Assembly: GCF_004216905.1 (NCBI RefSeq)
Contig: NZ_SGXJ01000001.1
Coordinates: forward strand, 1,736,001-1,800,000
Source: Kribbella sp. VKM Ac-2569
GTDB lineage: Bacteria; Actinomycetota; Actinomycetes; Propionibacteriales; Kribbellaceae
DNA length: 64,000 nucleotides
Direction of reading: 5' to 3'
In this document: positions 8,512 through 16,946 of the stretch, piece after piece
How the letters are laid out: each line of letters begins with the position of its first letter
How positions within the stretch are numbered: the first letter of the stretch is position 1
Position numbers and translations under genes: made by a program
Notes under the pieces: generated by a model
Told to the model about the DNA's origin: nothing
Database searches by the model: none
Seen by the model: only the letters and a program-made list of their open reading frames with translations

Positions 8512-11500
8512 CTACTGGCCGGTGAAGGTGAAGGTGCTGCCGGGTTCTTTGAGGATGTCGCCGTCTCGGGAGTTGGTGATGGTGACGTTCGACAGGTTGG
8601 CGTTGCCGCGGGCGCCGCCCATCGCGAGGATGCCGGAACCGTTGTTGGACTTGTCGATCCGAACGTTGGTCAGGGCAACGTTCGGCATCTCGCCGCCGCC
8701 GGTCTTGAACTGGATGCCGTCGTACGTCGAGTCGTGGATCTCGGTGTCCCGGATGGTGACGCCGGGGATCGGGAGGTTCGACGGGAACAGCGTGATCGCG
8801 CCGAACTCCTGGTCCTCGTTCCAGAACACCCCGCCGCAGCGGTAGAGCGCGTTGTTCGCGATCAGCGTCGTACCGGAGAACGGCAGCGGGTCGTGGTCGG
8901 TGGCGAGCATGATGCCGGGGTAGTTCATCGTGTCGTAGACCAGGTTGTTCTCGATCTTGTTGCCGTACCCGCCGTAGATCGCGATCCCGTTCGCCCGCCA
9001 GGGCAGCTGGACCGTGTTGTTGGTGAACGTGTTGTCGTGACCGACGTCCACCGCCTGGTCCTTCACGTACTTGTTCGCCCAGACCGCGAGCGCGTCGTCG
9101 CCGGTGGTGCGGAAGGACGAGTTGAACACCTTCGAGTTCCGCGTCCCGTTGGAGAGGTTGATGCCGTCGGCGTACGTGTCCCGGATCCGCATCCCGCTGA
9201 ACTCGAGCCCGTCGGCCGGACCCCACAGCTCGGGGATGTTGTCGTAGTCGCGGCCGACCCAGACCCCGACGTTCGAGTGCTCGATCCAGACGTTGCTGAT
9301 CTTCGTACCGGTCCCGAACCGGCCGTTCAGCCCGACCCCGCCCTCCGCGTTCCCGTCACCGCCGCGGATCCTCCCGGAGCCGAAGATCGCGATGTCGGAC
9401 AGTTGCACGTTCTTGTCGATGTCGAACCCGAAGTTTCCTTCGTGCGGGTGGTTGATGCCGCCCGCGTTCTGCGGCTCGATCGTCGAGTACAGCTGCGAGT
9501 ACCACATCCCGGCGCCGCGGATGGTGGCGTTGCTGATCCCGACCTGGTTGTACTGCCCGCGGTTCAGCGGGTCGTCGGTGAGGATCTTCTTCTCCTGCCG
9601 CCACTGCCCTTCCGGGATCCAGACACAGCTGATGACGCCGTTCTGATCGTCCGTCACGGCCCGCTGGATCGCGTCCGCGTCGTCGACCCCGTCGTTCGGC
9701 ACCGCGCCGTACTGCGTGATCGACGTACACCCGGCCGGCTGGGACAGCGCCGGCGCGACCTGCTCGAGGTCGACCAGATCGATGATGTAGTACGACGCCG
9801 TGTCGCCGGAGTCCCTTTGCAGGCGGAACTTGGTGCCCGCTGGGTACGACGTGCCGAGCAGGGCATGTGACTCGTCGAAGAGGCGGCGTGCGTCGCCGCC
9901 TGGGGTATTGGTGAGTCCCTCGGGCTGGTCGGTGTTGCCGTAGAGCCAGCTGTTGCGGGAGGACAGCGTGAGCTTCTGCTTGAAGGTTCCGTTGACGTAC
10001 AGGCTGATCGTTGCCTGGAGCCCCTGCCCGTCGGCGGAGTCCGGGATCGAGTTGCGGACCACGACCGAGTTGGTCGGCATGGTCGAGGTGAACTCGACGT
10101 ACTGGCCGCTCGAGTTCAGCCGGACCGACGAACGGCCGGACGACTCGGTGGCGAAGTTCGTGTGCCCGAAGGTCCGCGTCGCGTCGGCGGTCAGCAGAGT
10201 CCCGATGTAGTCGCCCGCCTCGGCCTCGTACGACGTGTACGGTACGGCGGCACCGCGGCCGACCACGATCGACTTGGTGAAGGTGTTGTTGGTTTCGTTG
10301 GTCTCGTCAACGGTATTGCCCGCATCTGCTGTGGCGGTGACGGTTGCGCCGCCGTTGGTCGCCGTCCAGGTGCCGCTGATCGCCACGTTGGCGGTGGCTC
10401 CGGCGGCGATCGACGCGGTGCTGCCGTTGAGCGTGGTGGTGCCGGCGACCAACTTGGTGGTGCTGGCCGTGGAGGCCGACGCACCGCGGTTGTTGACCGC
10501 GACCGTGAAGGAGACCTGCATGCCGGGCGCCGGGTTGGCCGGGTTGGTGGTGATACCGGTGACCTGAAGGTCGGGTCCCGGGGCTTGGGCGATGGTCAGC
10601 TGGGTCGCTGCCTGGAGGGTGTTGTTGGTGTCGCTCTGCTCGACGACCGCATTGCTGGGGTCGGCGACCGCGGCGACGGTGTAGTTGCCTTGAGCATGAG
10701 TGCCGGCGTTGGCGGTGACGGTGGTGGAGGCACCGGCGGCAAGATCCTGGACGCTCGCCGTGCCGGCGACCGAGCCGCCGAGAAGGAAGTTCAGACTGCT
10801 GGCCGGACCGGGCGCGGAGCCGTTGTTCTTGACGGTCGCGGACAGGGTGATCGGCGTCGACTCGGACGGGCTGGCGGGCGACCAGTCGACGCTCGTCACC
10901 ACGAGATCGGGGTTGGGTGCCGCCATACCGAAGACCTGGAGCTCGGCGACCTGGCCGCCCGGCGCGCCGCTGTTGCTGAAGACTTGCAGGCGAACGTCGG
11001 CGTACCGGCCGGTGACCGGGATGGTCACGGTGTTCTGATTGGCGGACGGATCGAACTGGTAGTCGGTCCTGGCGACCGCCGAGGTGAACGTGGTCGCGGA
11101 CTGTTCACGGCCGAGGACTTCGACGCTCTGGGTGCGTGCTCCCCAGGCCGAGTCCGGATTGAGCTTGACGACGACTGAGCTGACGTCGGCGTTCGAGCCG
11201 AGCTTGACGGTCAGGGTCGACGGGAAACCGTTCGACTCCCAGTAGGTGCCGGCGTTGCCGTCGTTGGCGTTGGACGCGACGAAACCGAAGACCGAGCTCG
11301 ACGCCTCGATCGGCTTGCCGGCGGCGAGATCGGTGCCGGTCGGAGGTTCGACCGGCCCGCCACCAGGCCCGGCCAGTTCGAACTCCGACAGTTGCGCGGC
11401 CGGCCAGCCGGTGTTCGCGGTGAACGTCAGCCGGACGTAGCGCACCGAGGTGTTGCTGAAGGCGATCGTGACGACGTTGGTGCCGCTGAAGTTGTAGGCC

Positions 11501-11844
11501 GTACTGCTGACGATCGTGGTGAACGCCGAGCCATTCGCGCTGCCCTGGACCGTGATGGTCTGGATTCGCGCACCCCAGGAGGACGGGAGTTTGAGCGTCA
11601 CCTGGTTGACGTCCTTGGTGGCGCCCAGGTCTGCCTGAAGCCACTGCGGGAAGGCGTTGTTTCCGCTCTCCCAGTAGGTGTTCGCGTTGCCGTCGGCGGC
11701 GTTGCCACTCGGGTACTCGCCGAGTGAGCTGCTGGCGGTGAGTGTCTTGGTGAGGTCGGCGGCCATCGCGGTCGGGACGGACAGCAGGCCGGCGGCGACG
11801 AGCAGGGCGGCCAGCAAGAGCCGCAGAAGAGTCTTCCGATGCAT
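8512..11844 (-). CDS. Secreted GH87-type alpha-1,3-glucanase with discoidin, CARDB and CBM domains
   Basis: A 1110-residue extracellular enzyme. In order: signal peptide (1-29, cut near AMA/AD); two F5/8-type discoidin domains (about 30-160 and 172-306); two CARDB-type Ig domains (about 311-418 and 424-528); a CBM6/35-like module (about 535-695, YEAEAG); and a right-handed beta-helix (about 702-1110). In the helix, D893 (YADGINL) and the pair D916-D917 (TTGDDALAVW) stand 23 residues apart, the spacing I recall for the GH87 catalytic aspartates. The likely substrate is alpha-1,3-glucan of fungal walls or bacterial biofilm. ATG 11844 has GGAGGA upstream. A general pectate-lyase-like helix protein is the main alternative. 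Confidence 0.85.
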   Translation of the reverse strand: MHRKTLLRLLLAALLVAAGLLSVPTAMAADLTKTLTASSSLGEYPSGNAADGNANTYWESGNNAFPQWLQADLGATKDVNQVTLKLPSSWGARIQTITVQGSANGSAFTTIVSSTAYNFSGTNVVTIAFSNTSVRYVRLTFTANTGWPAAQLSEFELAGPGGGPVEPPTGTDLAAGKPIEASSSVFGFVASNANDGNAGTYWESNGFPSTLTVKLGSNADVSSVVVKLNPDSAWGARTQSVEVLGREQSATTFTSAVARTDYQFDPSANQNTVTIPVTGRYADVRLQVFSNSGAPGGQVAELQVFGMAAPNPDLVVTSVDWSPASPSESTPITLSATVKNNGSAPGPASSLNFLLGGSVAGTASVQDLAAGASTTVTANAGTHAQGNYTVAAVADPSNAVVEQSDTNNTLQAATQLTIAQAPGPDLQVTGITTNPANPAPGMQVSFTVAVNNRGASASTASTTKLVAGTTTLNGSTASIAAGATANVAISGTWTATNGGATVTATADAGNTVDETNETNNTFTKSIVVGRGAAVPYTSYEAEAGDYIGTLLTADATRTFGHTNFATESSGRSSVRLNSSGQYVEFTSTMPTNSVVVRNSIPDSADGQGLQATISLYVNGTFKQKLTLSSRNSWLYGNTDQPEGLTNTPGGDARRLFDESHALLGTSYPAGTKFRLQRDSGDTASYYIIDLVDLEQVAPALSQPAGCTSITQYGAVPNDGVDDADAIQRAVTDDQNGVISCVWIPEGQWRQEKKILTDDPLNRGQYNQVGISNATIRGAGMWYSQLYSTIEPQNAGGINHPHEGNFGFDIDKNVQLSDIAIFGSGRIRGGDGNAEGGVGLNGRFGTGTKISNVWIEHSNVGVWVGRDYDNIPELWGPADGLEFSGMRIRDTYADGINLSNGTRNSKVFNSSFRTTGDDALAVWANKYVKDQAVDVGHDNTFTNNTVQLPWRANGIAIYGGYGNKIENNLVYDTMNYPGIMLATDHDPLPFSGTTLIANNALYRCGGVFWNEDQEFGAITLFPSNLPIPGVTIRDTEIHDSTYDGIQFKTGGGEMPNVALTNVRIDKSNNGSGILAMGGARGNANLSNVTITNSRDGDILKEPGSTFTFTGQ

Positions 11845-11911
11845 CGGGGTCCTCCATCGGGGGCGGTGGGAGGTTCTCCGCGCTACGGAAATTGCGTGAG
11901 TCTGGTGATTT

Positions 11912-11955
11912 CTTGCAGCACGGGTATCCGAAGCTTGCAGCACCGGTCGCAGCAC
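11912..11955. promoter_or_regulatory. CTTGCAGCAC direct repeats upstream of the GH87 gene
   Basis: CTTGCAGCAC occurs at 11912-11921 and 11934-11943, 22 bases (two helical turns) apart, with a shorter GCAGCAC at 11949-11955. They lie 68-112 bases upstream of the glucanase start, where an operator would be expected. No regulator gene is adjacent, so the binding protein is unknown. Confidence 0.4.
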
Positions 11956-11978
11956 GTCAACACCTCGCCACCGACGGA

Positions 11979-12013
11979 AACGCCCCCGCTCTGGAGGTCC
12001 AGGACGGGGCGTT
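11979..12013. terminator. Hairpin downstream of the helicase gene
   Basis: AACGCCCC (11979-11986) pairs with GGGGCGTT (12006-12013), and an inner CTGG/CCAG pair extends the stem. It lies about 40 bases past the stop of the minus-strand helicase and upstream of the GH87 promoter, so it probably ends the helicase transcript. Confidence 0.6.
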
Positions 12014-12026
12014 CGGCGCTGCAGCT

Positions 12027-12063
12027 CAGGCGCGAAGGTTCAGGCGCGAAGGTTCAGGCGCGG
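12027..12063. repeat. 14-bp tandem repeat across the helicase stop codon
   Basis: CAGGCGCGAAGGTT is repeated exactly at 12027-12040 and 12041-12054, with a third partial copy to 12063. The helicase TGA (12056-12054) falls at the junction of the second full copy and the partial one. It looks like slippage duplication of the gene's 3' end. Confidence 0.7.
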
Positions 12064-13844
12064 CGTTGGGTGGCCCAGTCGCGGATCAGCTCGATCCGCT
12101 CCTTCAGCTGGACGGACGAGGCGTGGGCGGCGGCCGGCCCGCCGAGTTTGCGGCGGAGGTCGTTGTGGATGACGCCGTGCGGCTGGCCGGTGCGGTGATG
12201 CCAGGCGGCGACCAGACCGTTCAGCTCGCGGCGGAGGAGCCCGATCTGCTCGTGGGTGGCCAGCTCCGTAGGCGTGGGGTCCTCACGGTCGCTGGTGGAC
12301 CGCTGAGACTTCTTCTGTGCCGCCAGCGATTTCTGCTGGCGTTTGTGCAGCAGCTCCCGCACCTGGTCCGGCTCCAGCAGGCCCGGCAACCCGAGGAAGT
12401 CCAGCTCCTCGTCGGACGCGTTGTCGCCGCCGGTGCCGTAGTCACCGCCGTCGAACACCACCCGGTCGAAGCTCGCGTCCGACCCGAGCGCCTCGAAGTT
12501 CCCCTCGAGCTCGTCGCTCGCGCCCTCGGTCTGGTTCGCCTGCTTCAGCAGGTCGTCCTCGAGCGCGAAGATGTCGCCGTCCTCGTTGCTGTTCTTGCGG
12601 CCCAGGACGTGGTCGCGCTCGACCTCCATCTCGGCCGCGAACCCGAGCAGCCGGGTCACCGACGGAACGAACACCGACGCCGTCTCACCCCGCTTCCGGG
12701 CCCGCACGAACCGCCCGACCGCCTGCGCGAAGAACAACGGCGTCGACGTCGGCGTCGCGTAGACACCCACCGCCAGCCGCGGTACGTCGACGCCCTCCGA
12801 CACCATCCGCACGGCGACCATCCACCGGGACTCGTCCTCGGAGAATTTCTGGATCTTCTTGCTCGCCGCCTTCTCGTCCGACAGCACGACGGTCGGCGAC
12901 TCGCCGGTGAGCTCGCGCAGCGTCTTCGCGTAGGCGCGGGCCGTGTTCTGGTCACCCGAGATCACCAGCGCACCGGCGTCCGGCATGTGCCGCCGTACCT
13001 CGGTCAGCCGCTTGTCCGCGGCCGCCAGCACCGCGCCCATCCACTCGCCGGCCGGGTCCAGCGCGGTCCGCAGCGCCTGGGCGGTCAGGTCCTTGGTGAG
13101 CGGCTCGCCCAGCCGGGCGGCGACCTCGTCACCGGCCTTGGTCCGCCAGCGCATCTCGCCCGAGTACGACATGAAGATCACCGGACGTACGACGTGGTCG
13201 CGCAGCGCGTGCCCGTACCCGTACGTGTAGTCCGCCTTGCTCCGGGCGACGCCGTCGTGGCCCTCTTCGTACGTCACGAACGGGATCGGGTTGTCGTCGC
13301 TGCGGAACGGCGTACCGGTCAGGCACAGGCGGCGGGCCGCGGGCTCGAACGCCTCGCGGACGCCCTCACCCCAGCTGAGCGCGTCACCGCCGTGGTGCAC
13401 CTCGTCCAGGATCACCAGGGTCTTGAACCGCTCGGTCCGGACCCGGAACGCGAGCGGGTTCACCGCGATCCCGGCGTACGTCACCGCGACGCCCTGGTAG
13501 TCCTTGTTCGTCTTCCCGCGCCGACCGGCGAACGCGGGGTCGATCGCGATCCCGGCCTTGTCGGCGGCGTCGGCCCACTGGACCTTGAGGTGCTCTGTCG
13601 GCGTGACCACGGTGATCCGCTCGATCTGCCGCCGGTGCAGCAATTCGGCGGCCACGGTCAGCGCGAACGTCGTCTTACCGGCGCCCGGTGTCGCCACCGC
13701 CAGGAAGTCCCGCGGGTTGTTGTCGAGATAGAGCTGGAGCGCCTCGGCCTGCCAGGCTCGCAGCTTGCTCGCGGTACCCCACGCGGCCCGGTCCGGATAG
13801 GCCGGTGGCAGGACAGCAGGGTTGGCCGGCACGTGCGAATCCAC
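12054..13844 (-). CDS. DEAD/DEAH-box superfamily 2 helicase
   Basis: A 596-residue cytosolic ATP-dependent nucleic-acid helicase of a type conserved across actinobacteria. RecA-like domain 1 (about 25-230) has Walker A TPGAGKTT near 51, a DEVHH Walker B (a DExH variant) and motif III LTGTPFRSD. RecA-like domain 2 (about 280-430) has VRMVSEGVDVPR and motif VI QAVGRFVRARKRG. An acidic, low-complexity stretch (about 440-500) separates the C-terminal helical tail. The start is GTG 13844. Its target (DNA or RNA) is not evident. The neighbourhood with DUF3039 and YqgE is a housekeeping arrangement I associate with actinobacteria. Confidence 0.9.
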   Translation of the reverse strand: MDSHVPANPAVLPPAYPDRAAWGTASKLRAWQAEALQLYLDNNPRDFLAVATPGAGKTTFALTVAAELLHRRQIERITVVTPTEHLKVQWADAADKAGIAIDPAFAGRRGKTNKDYQGVAVTYAGIAVNPLAFRVRTERFKTLVILDEVHHGGDALSWGEGVREAFEPAARRLCLTGTPFRSDDNPIPFVTYEEGHDGVARSKADYTYGYGHALRDHVVRPVIFMSYSGEMRWRTKAGDEVAARLGEPLTKDLTAQALRTALDPAGEWMGAVLAAADKRLTEVRRHMPDAGALVISGDQNTARAYAKTLRELTGESPTVVLSDEKAASKKIQKFSEDESRWMVAVRMVSEGVDVPRLAVGVYATPTSTPLFFAQAVGRFVRARKRGETASVFVPSVTRLLGFAAEMEVERDHVLGRKNSNEDGDIFALEDDLLKQANQTEGASDELEGNFEALGSDASFDRVVFDGGDYGTGGDNASDEELDFLGLPGLLEPDQVRELLHKRQQKSLAAQKKSQRSTSDREDPTPTELATHEQIGLLRRELNGLVAAWHHRTGQPHGVIHNDLRRKLGGPAAAHASSVQLKERIELIRDWATQRRA

Positions 13845-13902
13845 AGACAGCTACTCCCCCGAAGTCGACAGTGTGCCGGGCAGGAAGGTTACCCGAGATC
13901 TG

Positions 13903-14061
13903 TTACGAGATCAGATCGGCCGGCACCACCGTCACGTCGTACGGACTCGTCAACCGCGCCGATTCCTCGCCGGTGACCTTCGCGACCTGCACATATGCCC
14001 CGTCCCGCAACTCCCAGGCAATCAAACTCGGCGTGTCGGGATCCACCACCCAGTACGCCTG
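13903..14061 (-). pseudogene. C-terminal fragment of an Uma2-family (DUF820) nuclease
   Basis: Read on the minus strand, this reads QAYWVVDPDTPSLIAWELRD, then GAYVQVAKVTGEESARL and TVVPADLIS before TAA at 13905-13903. This is the typical last quarter of an Uma2 protein: a VDPDxPSL strand, a VEVA-like strand and a VTVVP end. Upstream the same frame continues to about 14095 without family sequence or a start codon, so about 140 N-terminal residues are gone. Uma2 genes are multi-copy in many actinobacteria and often decay. A short real gene with an unusual start is less likely. Confidence 0.65.
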
Positions 14062-14148
14062 ACACCCGGCGGCCCCGGGTTGCCCCGGGAATCCTCGGGC
14101 TGTGGAAAAGTTCCGGCTTGGCTGGTGACACGTCCTACACTCGGGGGT

Positions 14149-14415
14149 ATGAGTACTCAGCTGACCCCCGGTGCGGAGACGGTTGTCGACGAGCGGACCA
14201 ACACGTCACCGGCAGAGCCGGGCGATCACGAGCGGTTCTCGCACTACGTGCCGAAGGACAAGCTGACCGAGGCGATGGTGATGGGCACACCGGTGGTCGC
14301 GCTGTGCGGCAAGGTGTGGGTCCCGAGCCGCGACCCGCAGCGGTTCCCGGTCTGCCCGGAGTGCAAGGAGATCTGGGACTCGCTGAACCCAGGTGACGAG
14401 GGCGGCGACGAGTAG
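14149..14415 (+). CDS. DUF3039 domain-containing protein
   Basis: An 88-residue actinobacterial protein. The conserved region covers residues about 28-80: HERFSHYVPKDKLTEAMVMGTPVVALCGKVWVPSRDP followed by FPVCPECKEIWDSL. The single Cys of ALCGK and the CPEC pair could bind a metal. The start is ATG 14149 with a GGGGG tract one base upstream. A possible TACACT -10 box lies about 12 bases before the start, so the leader is very short. The function is unknown. It is convergent with YqgE and near the helicase. Confidence 0.85.
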   Translation: MSTQLTPGAETVVDERTNTSPAEPGDHERFSHYVPKDKLTEAMVMGTPVVALCGKVWVPSRDPQRFPVCPECKEIWDSLNPGDEGGDE

Positions 14416-14422
14416 CTGCGCT

Positions 14423-14980
14423 CTAGTTCTGGGTCGGGTCGTCCGGGTATGTCGCCAGGTACGCCATCTGGTCGGTCTGGCGGCGCAGGACCCGGCGCCA
14501 CAGCGTGTCCGGGTCGTGGCCGAACACGTCCTCCGGCACGGACTCGACGACGTACCACGCGCCCTCGGCGATCTCGCCCTCGAGCTGGCCACTGGACCAG
14601 CCGGCGTACCCGGCGAAGATCCGCATCCGGGTGATCGCGCCTTCCAGCAGTGCCGGCGGTACGTCGAGGTCGACCAGACCGATCCGCCCGAAGCACTCGC
14701 GCCAGCCGGGCGGGTCCGTGGACTCGGCCACCTCGGCGACCGCGAGCGCGCTGTCGGTGCCGACAGGGCCGCCCATGAACAGCACCCCGGGCTCGTCGAC
14801 CGCGGACGACCAGTTCGGCAGCACCTGCCCCACGGACAGGTCGGCGGCGCGGTTCACCACCACCCCGAGCGCGCCGTCGTCGTCGTGATCCAGCAGGAGG
14901 ATCACCGACCGGCGGAAGGGCGGCTCGTCCAGCAACGGCGTGGCCACCAGCAGCGAACCGGTCAGGGTCGAGACCGTCAT
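14423..14980 (-). CDS. YqgE/AlgH family protein
   Basis: A 185-residue member of the YqgE/AlgH family, a conserved cytosolic fold of unclear biochemistry. It starts with LTGSLLVATPLLDEPPFRRSVILLLDHDDDGALGVVVNR and continues with VLFMGGPVGTDSALAV, MRIFAGYAGWSSGQLEGEIAEGAWYV and a C-terminal DPDTLWRRVLRRQ, all in family order. ATG 14980 follows GGGGGT. The small DUF3039 gene lies on the opposite strand next to it. Confidence 0.92.
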   Translation of the reverse strand: MTVSTLTGSLLVATPLLDEPPFRRSVILLLDHDDDGALGVVVNRAADLSVGQVLPNWSSAVDEPGVLFMGGPVGTDSALAVAEVAESTDPPGWRECFGRIGLVDLDVPPALLEGAITRMRIFAGYAGWSSGQLEGEIAEGAWYVVESVPEDVFGHDPDTLWRRVLRRQTDQMAYLATYPDDPTQN

Positions 14981-14987
14981 ACCCCCA

Positions 14988-15401
14988 TCATGGCGTACGA
15001 CGGGGCACCCGGCTCGGCCCGTACCTGGCCAGCCAAGCACCCAGCGCGACCCCGGCCAGGTCGGCGAGCGCGTCGAACGGATCCCCGTCGCGCTGCGGCA
15101 GCAGCCAATGCTGCACCAGTTCGCTGACCACCGCGTTCGCGACCAGGGCCCCGAGCAACCAGCGGACCGGCAGCCCGACCTTCGTCCCGGTGAACGCAAC
15201 CGCCGCGAACAGGAAGCAGTGCGCGACCTTGTCGATCTGCGGAATCCCCACGTGCGGACCCGCCTCGCGCGGCGCGTAGACGCCGTACAGCTGCAACGCC
15301 ACCGCCGCGACGAACGCGATCCGCCAGACCCAGACGCGCACCCGCGAGCCGGTATCCGCCGAAACCGTTCCAGTCACCGTGTCAGTCACCGGGCCAGTCA
15401 C
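14988..15401 (-). CDS. VanZ-like membrane protein
   Basis: A 137-residue protein with four predicted helices (about 25-42, 58-75, 82-100, 115-130). The motif IPQIDKVAHCFLFAAVAF, with the conserved Lys-x2-His, marks the VanZ-like family. VanZ itself gives low teicoplanin resistance, but most members have no known role. The GTG start at 15401 overlaps the malic enzyme stop by four bases (GTGA), so the two are translationally coupled. Confidence 0.82.
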   Translation of the reverse strand: MTGPVTDTVTGTVSADTGSRVRVWVWRIAFVAAVALQLYGVYAPREAGPHVGIPQIDKVAHCFLFAAVAFTGTKVGLPVRWLLGALVANAVVSELVQHWLLPQRDGDPFDALADLAGVALGAWLARYGPSRVPRRTP

Positions 15402-16828
15402 AGCGACGGGGAGTCGTCCGGGAAGCTCTCGTGCGCGGGGGCCTTGCCGCCGGCCGCGTCGCGGACCGCGTGCGCGACCCGCGTGTGCACCTCCGGGTGG
15501 AAGACGCTCGGAACGATGTAGTCCGCGTTCAGCTCGTCGTCGGTGACGACACCGGCCAGGGCCTTCGCCGCGGCCAGCTCCATGTCGATCGACACCTTGG
15601 ACGACTGCGCGTCGAGCAGACCGCGGAAGACACCCGGGAAAACCAGCACGTTGTTGATCTGGTTCGGGAAGTCGCTGCGTCCGGTCGCCACCACGGCCGC
15701 GTGCTCGTGCGCCGCGGCCGGGTCGACCTCCGGGTCCGGGTTGGCCAGCGCGAAGACGATCGCGTCCTTGTTCATGGTGGCGATGTCGGCGCCGTTCAGG
15801 ATGTTCGGCGCGGAGACGCCGATGAACACGTCCGCCCCGCTCAGCGCACCCTTCAGGTCACCGCTGTACTTCGCCGCGTTGGTGTTCTCCGCGATCCAGC
15901 GCAGCTCCGGCGACAGCCCGTCGCGTTCGGTGTGGATGACGCCCGCGATGTCGGCGACGATCGTGTCCTTCACGCCGGCCTTGAGCAGCAGCTTCAGGAT
16001 CGCGGTACCGGCCGCACCCGCGCCGGACAGCACCACGCGAATCTCGCTGATGTCCTTGCCGACCACTCGCAGCGCGTTGAAGAGCGCCGCCAGTACGACG
16101 ACCGCCGTACCGTGCTGGTCGTCGTGGAAGACCGGGATGTCGAGCTCCTCGCGCAGCCGGGCCTCGATCTCGAAGCAGCGCGGCGCGGAGATGTCCTCCA
16201 GGTTGATCCCGGCGAAGCCCGGCGCGATCGCCTTCACGATCTTGACGATCTCGTCCGGGTCCTGGGTGTCCAGGCACAGCGGCCAGGCGTCGATCCCGGC
16301 GAACCGCTTGAACAGCGCGGCCTTGCCCTCCATCACCGGCAGCGCGGCCTTCGGGCCGATGTTGCCGAGGCCCAGTACGGCGGAACCGTCGGTGACGACC
16401 GCGACGCTGTTGCGCTTGATTGTCAGCCGGCGCGCATCCTCCGGGTTGGCCGCGATCGCCAGGCAGACCCGCGCGACACCCGGCGTGTAGATCATCGACA
16501 GGTCGTCACGGTTGCGGATCGGGTGCTTGGCCTCCATCGAGATCTTGCCGCCGAGGTGCATCAGGAAGGTCCGGTCCGACACCCGGCCGATCTCGACGCC
16601 CGGTACGGCGCGCATCGCCTCGACCAGGCGGCCGGCGTGCTCGGTGTCGGCCGCGGCGCAGGTCACGTCGATCCGCAGCCGCTCGTGGCCGGACGCGGTC
16701 ACGTCGAGCGCGGTGACCAGACCGCCGGCCTGCTCGACCGCGGTCGTCAGCTTGCTCACCGTCGAGCCACCCGCGGGCACCTCGAGGCGAACGGTGATGG
16801 AGTACGAAACACTCGGCAAGGCAGTCAC
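15398..16828 (-). CDS. NAD(P)-dependent malic enzyme with N-terminal ACT domain
   Basis: A 476-residue enzyme that oxidatively decarboxylates malate to pyruvate. Residues about 1-85 form an ACT-like regulatory domain (VRLEVPAGGSTVSKLTTAVEQAGG). The malic N-domain follows, with the catalytic Tyr in MIYTPGVA, Lys in VMEGKAALFK, and metal ligands in NLEDI and FHDDQHGTA. The NAD-binding domain has LSGAGAAGTAI and ends near ALANPDPE. The start is 16828. It is divergent from a LacI gene and coupled to the VanZ-like gene downstream. It supplies pyruvate and reducing power in central metabolism. Confidence 0.93.
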   Translation of the reverse strand: MTALPSVSYSITVRLEVPAGGSTVSKLTTAVEQAGGLVTALDVTASGHERLRIDVTCAAADTEHAGRLVEAMRAVPGVEIGRVSDRTFLMHLGGKISMEAKHPIRNRDDLSMIYTPGVARVCLAIAANPEDARRLTIKRNSVAVVTDGSAVLGLGNIGPKAALPVMEGKAALFKRFAGIDAWPLCLDTQDPDEIVKIVKAIAPGFAGINLEDISAPRCFEIEARLREELDIPVFHDDQHGTAVVVLAALFNALRVVGKDISEIRVVLSGAGAAGTAILKLLLKAGVKDTIVADIAGVIHTERDGLSPELRWIAENTNAAKYSGDLKGALSGADVFIGVSAPNILNGADIATMNKDAIVFALANPDPEVDPAAAHEHAAVVATGRSDFPNQINNVLVFPGVFRGLLDAQSSKVSIDMELAAAKALAGVVTDDELNADYIVPSVFHPEVHTRVAHAVRDAAGGKAPAHESFPDDSPSL

Positions 16829-16898
16829 GCGGGTGATCCTCTCATGTCACTGGTAATGCCTGGAGGTTCCGTAAGTAAAGTGCATGACAGACCTCTGG

Positions 16899-16910
16899 GT
16901 AATCCATTAC
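16899..16910. promoter_or_regulatory. Candidate LacI operator GTAATCCATTAC
   Basis: A 12-bp inverted repeat with arms GTAAT and ATTAC lies 37 bases before the LacI start and 71 bases before the malic enzyme start. A near match lies in front of the importer operon at 21730. LacI proteins bind short palindromes of this size, often in their own promoter. Confidence 0.6.
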
Positions 16911-16946
16911 TCGACCGGTTACTGTTCCGTCAGGAAGGGAGCCAGA

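Noticed and set aside
11892..13976. Long open plus-strand frame (694 codons) opposite the helicase
   Set aside because: It mirrors the helicase codons, has Arg/Val/Gly-rich low-complexity content and no family motif. It is a GC-driven shadow.
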